Shown one piece after another: positions 13,571-18,442 of a DNA stretch of 18,442 nucleotides (position 1 is the first letter of the stretch; each line of letters opens with the position of its first letter). The stretch is taken from assembly GCA_902464115.1 (NCBI GenBank), contig CABQIF010000032.1, positions 1 to 18,442 on the forward strand, read 5' to 3'. The DNA is from an uncultured Ruminococcus sp. Lineage in GTDB: Bacteria; Bacillota; Clostridia; Oscillospirales; Ruminococcaceae. Below the pieces are notes generated by a model that searched no databases, was not told where the DNA came from, and saw only the letters and a program-made list of their open reading frames with translations. Made by a program: the position numbers and the translations under genes.

Positions 13571-13611
13571 AAAGCCGCTGATGCAGGTTATTTTCTTGCA
13601 TCAGTGGCTTT
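13571..13611. terminator. Bidirectional terminator between the YkgJ-like gene and metG
   Basis: AAAGCCGCTGATGCA (13571-13585) pairs with TGCATCAGTGGCTTT (13597-13611): 15 bp with one G-T wobble and an 11-nt loop. It lies 5 nt after one stop codon and 33 nt after the convergent metG stop. The T tract is longer on the minus strand (GGCTTTTCTGTTT). Confidence 0.85.
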
Positions 13612-13644
13612 ATTTGATTCTTGTAGATGATTACAGTTTAGAAG

Positions 13645-15594
13645 TTATCGAATCTTTGCACCGCAAGGCAAGCTCTGGTCTGGGAAGACTACACTTGCAC
13701 TACCATCTGGAGCATCTGCCGCACAAATCATACCATTGCTTTCTACGCCGCAGAGTTTTGCCGGCTTGAGGTTTGCAACCAGAATGATTTTCTTTCCAAT
13801 GAGGTCTCCCGGCTTGTACCACTGTGCAATACCAGAAACAACCTGTCTGCCGCCCATGCCGTCATCCAGCTGCAATTTCAACAGCTTTTTCGACTTTTTC
13901 ACCTTTTCGCATTCTACGACCTTTGCAATCCGCAAATCGACCTTAGCGAAATCGTCAATGGTGATTTCCGGAGCCAGTTCTGCAACTGGAGCAGCCTCTT
14001 CTTCTGCTGGCTGCTGTGGTTCGTTGTTCTTGATGATGGCGTTCAGTTCTTCGATTTCCTTTTCTACGTCAATTCTCGGGAAGAGAATTTCACCCTTGTG
14101 TACCGTGACATTCTTCGGGAGAACACCAAACGATGCAGCGTTTTCATAGGTGTGGTCTGCTTCGCCTGCACCAATCTGTTCCCAAACTTTCGGCATTGTG
14201 GTCGGCATAAAAGCAGAGAGCAATGTCGAGATAATCCGAATGGTGTCGAGCAGGTTGTACAGAACCGTTGCCAGACGAGCCTTCTTGCTTTCGTTCTTTG
14301 CCAAAACCCAAGGTGCAGTTTCGTCGATATACTTATTTGCACGGGAAACAACCTTGAAGATTTCAGCCAAAGCATGGTTCAGCTGTGTCTGATCCATGAA
14401 GCCATCAACCTTTTCCCGCAGAGCGGTTGCTGTTGCAATCAAATCATCATCAAATTCGCCAGCTTCTCGGTCTTCCGGCAGTGTGCCATTGAAATACTTG
14501 TCCACCATGGCAACGGTACGGGAAACCAAGTTGCCCAGACCGTTTGCAAGGTCGGAATTGATTCTGGTAATCAGAACTTCGTTGGAGAACGAGCTGTCAG
14601 AACCCAGAGCCATTTCCCGGAGGATGTGATACCGGATCGCATCTGCACCATAGCGTTCGCCCAGTACAAACGGGTCTACCACATTGCCCAGTGATTTACT
14701 CATCTTCTGACCATTGAACGTGATCCAGCCATGTACTGCCAGATGCTTCGGCAACGGCAAATCCAGAGCCATTAAGATAGCAGGCCAGATAATGGCATGG
14801 AATCGCATAATATCCTTTGCGACCATGTGCACATCTGCCGGCCAGAAACGGTCATAATCGTGGTAAGCGTCGTTATAGAAGCCCAGTGCAGAGATATAGT
14901 TTGACAGAGCGTCGACCCAAACATAGATAACATGCTTCGGGTCGAAGGTAACCGGAATGCCCCAAGTGAAAGAAGTTCTGGAAACGCAGAGGTCTTCCAG
15001 ACCCGGCTTGATGAAGTTGTTGACGAGTTCGGTTGCTCTGGTTTTCGGCTGTAAGTAGTCGGTTTCGGTCAACAGGTGGGTGATGCGGTCAGCGAACGGG
15101 GACATCTTGAAGAAATATGCCTCTTCTTCTGCCTCGATGACGGGTCTGCCGCATTCCGGACACTTGCCGTCTACCAGCTGAGATTCTGTCCAGAAGCTTT
15201 CACATGGCGTACAGTATTTTCCCTGATATTTGCCCTTGTAGATATAGCCCTTGTCATACAGTTCCTTGAAGATCTTCTGTACAGTTTCCACGTGATAATC
15301 ATCCGTTGTCCGGATATAGCGGTCATAACTGATGTTCATATACGACCAAAGGCTCTTGAATGTTTTTACGATCTCGTCTACATATTCCTTTGGGGTAACG
15401 CCTTTTTCAGCGGCTTTCTGTTCGATTTTCAAACCGTGTTCATCGGTACCGGTGAGGAACATGACATCATAGCCCTGCATCCGGCGGTAACGAGCGATGG
15501 AGTCGCAGGCAACCGTTGTATAGCAATGTCCGATATGCGGATTGCCGGACGGGTAATAAATCGGGGTTGTGATGTAATATGGTTTTGCTGCCAA
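13645..15594 (-). CDS. metG: Methionyl-tRNA synthetase with C-terminal tRNA-binding domain
   Basis: Charges tRNA-Met in the cytoplasm. The protein has 649 residues. The class I signatures are PHIGH (19-23) and KMSKS (297-301). A zinc site Cys128-x2-Cys131 and Cys145-x2-Cys148 (YCTPCE, KCPECG) lies in the connective-peptide insert. The anticodon-binding helical domain is in the middle. An acidic/glutamine linker (EPQQPAEEEAAP) leads to an OB-fold tRNA-binding domain of about 105 residues (FAKVDLRIAKVVECEKV ... NGMICAAD). The start is a TTG at 15592-15594: AGGAGG (15603-15608) is 8 nt before it, no ATG is available in frame nearby, and MAAKPYYITTPIYYPSG is the family's usual N-terminus. It is monocistronic, with its own promoter and a shared terminator. 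Confidence 0.97.
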   Translation of the reverse strand: MAAKPYYITTPIYYPSGNPHIGHCYTTVACDSIARYRRMQGYDVMFLTGTDEHGLKIEQKAAEKGVTPKEYVDEIVKTFKSLWSYMNISYDRYIRTTDDYHVETVQKIFKELYDKGYIYKGKYQGKYCTPCESFWTESQLVDGKCPECGRPVIEAEEEAYFFKMSPFADRITHLLTETDYLQPKTRATELVNNFIKPGLEDLCVSRTSFTWGIPVTFDPKHVIYVWVDALSNYISALGFYNDAYHDYDRFWPADVHMVAKDIMRFHAIIWPAILMALDLPLPKHLAVHGWITFNGQKMSKSLGNVVDPFVLGERYGADAIRYHILREMALGSDSSFSNEVLITRINSDLANGLGNLVSRTVAMVDKYFNGTLPEDREAGEFDDDLIATATALREKVDGFMDQTQLNHALAEIFKVVSRANKYIDETAPWVLAKNESKKARLATVLYNLLDTIRIISTLLSAFMPTTMPKVWEQIGAGEADHTYENAASFGVLPKNVTVHKGEILFPRIDVEKEIEELNAIIKNNEPQQPAEEEAAPVAELAPEITIDDFAKVDLRIAKVVECEKVKKSKKLLKLQLDDGMGGRQVVSGIAQWYKPGDLIGKKIILVANLKPAKLCGVESNGMICAADAPDGSASVVFPDQSLPCGAKIR

Positions 15595-15621
15595 TGGAAA
15601 TCCCTCCTAATTTTGCTGATT

Positions 15622-15640
15622 GCAGCCAGAATAGGGCTGC
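15622..15640 (-). promoter_or_regulatory. Leader hairpin upstream of metG
   Basis: GCAGCC (15622-15627) and GGCTGC (15635-15640) form a perfect 6-bp stem with a 7-nt loop in the metG 5' leader, 13 nt before the RBS. The leader is only about 50 nt, too short for a T-box. Confidence 0.4.
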
Positions 15641-15650
15641 GATTCTCTTT

Positions 15651-15679
15651 ATTATAGCATATTTTCGGTAGAATTACAA
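15651..15679 (-). promoter_or_regulatory. metG promoter
   Basis: On the minus strand TTGTAA (15674-15679), a 17-bp spacer and TATAAT (15651-15656). It is downstream of the deoD terminator, so metG is transcribed independently of deoD. Confidence 0.8.
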
Positions 15680-15721
15680 GAGAAAAATTGCGAACAAGAA
15701 ATGCAAGGACTGCTAACTAAA

Positions 15722-15758
15722 AAAACCGCTGTCACGAGCGTCACCGTGCAGCGGTTTT
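15722..15758 (-). terminator. deoD intrinsic terminator
   Basis: AAAACCGCTG (15722-15731) pairs with CAGCGGTTTT (15749-15758), with an inner CACG/CGTG stem after a bulged base. On the minus strand it is followed by a run of seven Ts. It sits 88 nt after the deoD stop. A second hairpin, GCTGGAA / TTCCAGC (15775-15793, 5-nt loop), lies between but has no T run on the coding strand. Confidence 0.85.
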
Positions 15759-15845
15759 CACACTTTGGGGAAGTGCTGGAAGTTCATTCCAGCTTTTAGT
15801 ATAGCAGAATATGCTTAAAAAATTCTGAAAAAAGAGAAAACTTTC

Positions 15846-16559
15846 TTATTTTTTTACGGAAACAGCAGTCTGCAACGCCAGTTTCATCATATCGGTGAAA
15901 GCGGTCTGCCGTTCTTCGGCGGACGTGGATTCATTCCGCAGCGGACAGTCTGAGATCGTTGTGATACAGAGGGCTTTCTTGCCTGCCTCCGCCGCATTGC
16001 AATAGAGGGCAGCCGATTCCATCTCCACCGCTAAAACGCCCATCTTTGCCCATTTCGGCAGGGGGCCATTTTCCGTATAGAAGTGGTCGCTGGAGCACAA
16101 ATTTCCGACGTGAAATGGTTTTTTCAGTGTTCTTGCCGCAGAAACTGCCGCTTCCAGCAGGGAGAAGTCTGCAATCGGGGCAAATGTGCCCGGCAGGTTG
16201 TATTGTGCTGCATAGTTGGAATCCGTGCAGACACCCATTCCCAGCACCAAATCTCGCAGCTTGACAGAATCAGCAACACCGCCAGCCGTACCAATGCGGA
16301 TGATAGCATCTACATCATAGAAGTGAAACAGTTCATAGGAATAAATGCCCATAGACGGCATGCCCATACCACTGCCCTGTACGGAAATCGGAACGCCCTG
16401 ATAAGTGCCCGTATAGCCCAGCATATTCCGAACCGTGTTGTAGCAGACGGGATGTTCTAAATAGGTTTCTGCAATGAATTTTGCCCGTAACGGGTCACCA
16501 GGCATGAGAACGACTTTTGCGATCTCACCGGGATTTGCTTGATTGTGCGGTGTTGCCAT
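15846..16559 (-). CDS. deoD: DeoD-type purine-nucleoside phosphorylase
   Basis: Cleaves purine (deoxy)ribonucleosides with phosphate to base and (deoxy)ribose-1-phosphate, in purine salvage. It has 237 residues, matching the hexameric DeoD family. Conserved positions fall almost exactly on the E. coli numbering: His5, Arg25 (MPGDPLRAKFIA), Arg44, Arg88 with the phosphate loop IRIGTAGG, Glu179 and Glu181 in AVEMESAALY, and catalytic Asp204 in TISDCPL. The GAAAGG ribosome binding site stands about 10 nt before the ATG. I could not identify its promoter; the 346-bp upstream region is filled by fold-back element B, so it may be transcribed through that element from the flippase side. It is closed by the terminator at 15722-15758. 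Confidence 0.97.
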   Translation of the reverse strand: MATPHNQANPGEIAKVVLMPGDPLRAKFIAETYLEHPVCYNTVRNMLGYTGTYQGVPISVQGSGMGMPSMGIYSYELFHFYDVDAIIRIGTAGGVADSVKLRDLVLGMGVCTDSNYAAQYNLPGTFAPIADFSLLEAAVSAARTLKKPFHVGNLCSSDHFYTENGPLPKWAKMGVLAVEMESAALYCNAAEAGKKALCITTISDCPLRNESTSAEERQTAFTDMMKLALQTAVSVKK

Positions 16560-16614
16560 AAAAACACGACCTTTCTATAGAATGATTGAATTGATAGATG
16601 ATAAAATATTTTTC

Positions 16615-16868
16615 TCGCCGTAGGCGAACCGCGGTCGAGCTGGCTCAGCTCGGCGGTGGGGGATTGTTAAGGGGGACAAGCTGTCCCCCTTAACAGAGGT
16701 ATTGATTAGATCGTATGAAAATCTAAGAGAAATCAGTAAATGCTGTTCGCCATTCTAAAAAACAAAAAACTTCAAACAAACTGCAATCTAAGAAATTATT
16801 CATAGGCAATTCGGACAACGTACCCACCGGCGAACAGCACACAAGCAAAGAGCAAAGCGATTTTGCCG
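16615..16868. repeat. Intergenic fold-back element, copy B
   Basis: The gene-free stretch 16560-16905 holds, in order: TCGCC / GGCGA with a GTA loop (16615-16627); GTCGAGCTG / CAGCTCGGC with a GCT loop (16634-16654); a perfect 14-bp fold-back TGTTAAGGGGGACA / TGTCCCCCTTAACA with an AGC loop (16665-16695); an 11-bp inverted pair TGCTGTTCGCC (16741-16751) / GGCGAACAGCA (16829-16839); and GCAAA / TTTTGC (16845-16866) followed by CG. AATTCGG sits at 16808-16814. The order of parts matches copy A at 103-329. It lies between the flippase and deoD, both on the minus strand. Confidence 0.55.
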
Positions 16869-16905
16869 AATCATACGCAATTGGTTTCCCAAAAGCACAG
16901 ATGCA

Positions 16906-18327
16906 TTACCCCCGTTTCAATACTCTCCGAACCGTAGAAACCAAATCTCTGAAGTTATACAGAACGGTGAATACCAACAGAACCCCGTCAATCAAATGCC
17001 AAGCTGGCGGTGTTTGAATGGTGACAAACGTCATCGCAAACATTAGAATCAAGTTCAGCACAAAACGAGTGTGGTCGATATAGAACGGCACATATCGTTT
17101 GGTATCGACAACACGAATCAGATAGCTAACCAGATAGCTGACAAAGGTTGCAAATCCTGCACCGGAAATGCCCAGTGTTCCAATTAACAGCCAGTTCAGA
17201 ACCAAGTTGACAATTGCAGCAACCAAGCTTGTCCAGAACGAGTGGGAGGTGTGCTGGGAAGCCGCATAAATACTGCTGAAGAACTGATTCAAACACATCA
17301 TGAATACGGAAATAATCAGAATTGGTGTATATCGGTAGGCATCTGCATATTCCGTGTAAGTGCTGGTGCTAATCAGCAAGTCGGAAAACGGACGGACAAA
17401 CACAATCAAAACAGAGCTGGCAATGACAAGAAATGATTCATAAGCAGAGAAAACCTGCTTGTAGAAGTGGCTGCGGTTTTCGGAGTCGTTTTCCAAGATG
17501 GCGGACATATTCCATGCCTGATAGAATACCGTGGAAACAGTAGAAATCAAGTTTGGCAATTTGGAGGCAATGCCATAAATGCCGGCGGCAGTGTCGCCAA
17601 CCAAATTCGGAGGTCCATCCATATAACGCAGAAACAGCCGGTCAGAAAAGCCTGTTACCAGCCAAAGCAGCGTGGTTGGAATCAGCGGAATGGAAAAGCG
17701 AACCATCAGCCTTGTCATTTTCGGACTGATGTATTTTCGATGGAGATATTTCCGAAGGTCTGCGATCCACCACAAAAAGACCGCAGACAGGAAGTCGGAA
17801 CAAATGACAGAGAGCAGGAAGCCCGTGATGCCCATATTGAGCAGGGCAATGAAAATGACATTGAAGATAAATAGCGTAATCGTGGCAAGAATGCCATCAA
17901 ATGCAAATAGCGTGACCATGCCCCTCGCTCGCACAAACTGCGAGTGAATGGAACGCAGCGAGGACATAAACACATAGAGCATTAAAAGCCATAGATAGCC
18001 GCTTGTATAGGGCAATAGTCGCATGAGCGGCGATAGGGCAAGCATGACACAGACCCCCAACCCCAGTACCAGATAAGAGGATGTGAAAATTTTCCCCTTG
18101 TCATAATTTCGGGTCAGTCCATATCGTAGGATGGCATCTGTGATGGAAAACGTAACAATTGGAATTAAGAAGTTTGCAGTCTGTTCGAGCAGTTCTTTGG
18201 TGCTGATGTCTGCTGGATTGATGTTGGCAGTGTAGAGTTTTGTCAGAAACAGCGTTAAGATTTTAGAGCCGAACGAACCAATTGCAAAAATCATGGTGTT
18301 GGCGGCGAGCCGTTTGTATTGATTCAT
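16906..18327 (-). CDS. Wzx/MATE-like polysaccharide flippase (oligosaccharide exporter family)
   Basis: Integral membrane protein of 473 residues with about 12-14 hydrophobic segments spread over its whole length. The start MNQYKRLAANTMIFAIGSFG is typical of polysaccharide-biosynthesis flippases that move lipid-linked glycan precursors across the membrane. Charged loops separate helix pairs (LRKYLHRKYISPKMTRLMVR near the middle), and the C-terminus is basic (VRRVLKRG). AGGAG lies 6-7 nt before the ATG at 18325-18327, a strong site. Which glycan it exports cannot be told: no glycosyltransferase genes are in view, and the LtaS-like gene 6 kb away is not clearly linked. It is the rightmost gene; its promoter may lie beyond the window. 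Confidence 0.9.
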   Translation of the reverse strand: MNQYKRLAANTMIFAIGSFGSKILTLFLTKLYTANINPADISTKELLEQTANFLIPIVTFSITDAILRYGLTRNYDKGKIFTSSYLVLGLGVCVMLALSPLMRLLPYTSGYLWLLMLYVFMSSLRSIHSQFVRARGMVTLFAFDGILATITLFIFNVIFIALLNMGITGFLLSVICSDFLSAVFLWWIADLRKYLHRKYISPKMTRLMVRFSIPLIPTTLLWLVTGFSDRLFLRYMDGPPNLVGDTAAGIYGIASKLPNLISTVSTVFYQAWNMSAILENDSENRSHFYKQVFSAYESFLVIASSVLIVFVRPFSDLLISTSTYTEYADAYRYTPILIISVFMMCLNQFFSSIYAASQHTSHSFWTSLVAAIVNLVLNWLLIGTLGISGAGFATFVSYLVSYLIRVVDTKRYVPFYIDHTRFVLNLILMFAMTFVTIQTPPAWHLIDGVLLVFTVLYNFRDLVSTVRRVLKRG

Positions 18328-18442
18328 AGCATCTCCTCTTGGTGTGATAAATTTCGTTCTGGAGCTAGGCAGCTAGAAAAATCGTTGCGGTTGCCCACAG
18401 CAGAACTACGCAGTTGTAGGCACTGCATGCACAGTTCTATTA
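18328..18442. other. Unassigned sequence upstream of the flippase
   Basis: 115 bases with no reading frame I can support. They contain an AGAACT / AGTTCT inverted pair (18402-18407 with 18433-18438), a nested CTAC / GTAG stem (18406-18409 with 18416-18419) and the palindrome TGCATGCA (18424-18431). This may be the end of another structured intergenic sequence cut off by the window edge. Confidence 0.3.

Noticed and set aside
18361..18442. Possible third copy of the fold-back element, or a structured RNA, at the right edge
   Set aside because: Contains inverted repeats and a GGGCAA-like string on the minus strand, but lacks the AATTCGG heptamer and the TGCTG/CAGCA pair of about 98 nt; the window ends before it can be judged.
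1..18442. CRISPR arrays, restriction or anti-phage systems, prophage or transposase genes
   Set aside because: No regularly spaced repeats, no nuclease, methyltransferase, integrase or transposase signatures in any plausible reading frame.

Overview
The window looks like a chromosomal core segment of a Gram-positive Clostridia-type bacterium, most likely a Ruminococcus/Oscillospiraceae relative. This rests on strong AGGAGG-type ribosome binding sites, TTGACA/TATAAT promoters, a CIRCE element before groESL, OmpR-type signalling genes next to a membrane-anchored HtrA, and LtaS-like and DeoD-type proteins. The taxon is an inference from style. I see no tRNA, rRNA, CRISPR array, transposase or integrase.

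Layout, left to right. (1) 1-377: the first five codons of a gene leaving the window on the minus strand, its promoter, and an intergenic element rich in fold-backs (copy A). (2) 378-4156, minus strand: response regulator, histidine kinase and HtrA protease, an apparent envelope-stress operon, with a perfect 15-bp hairpin between kinase and protease. (3) 4157-6596: AT-rich regulatory space, then groES-groEL under a CIRCE-controlled promoter, closed by a terminator shared with the convergent operon. (4) 6618-8503, minus strand: three overlapping genes (small coiled-coil protein, sigma-region-4-like HTH protein, Orn/Lys/Arg-type decarboxylase) behind a consensus promoter decorated with repeated 10-bp motifs. 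(5) 8862-11486: an LtaS-like phosphoglycerol transferase and a FlK-like thioesterase. (6) 11562-11724: a self-contained 31-codon membrane-peptide gene with its own terminator. (7) 11755-12993: ilvE with promoter and terminator. (8) 13080-13611: a YkgJ-type cysteine-cluster protein, convergent with metG. (9) 13645-15679, minus: metG, TTG start, own promoter. (10) 15846-16559, minus: deoD. (11) 16560-16905: a second fold-back-rich element (copy B). (12) 16906-18327, minus: a Wzx/MATE-like flippase, then 115 bases of unassigned upstream sequence.

The protein-coding content is mostly ordinary housekeeping. The most interesting signals are non-coding or small: intergenic elements A and B share the same order of parts and one conserved heptamer at an identical distance from the end of a closing stem, although the stem sequence itself differs; a 10-12 bp motif repeats around the decarboxylase-operon promoter and recurs 2.7 kb away; and a 31-residue membrane peptide has its own RBS and terminator. 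No complete novel multi-gene system can be claimed from this sequence alone.
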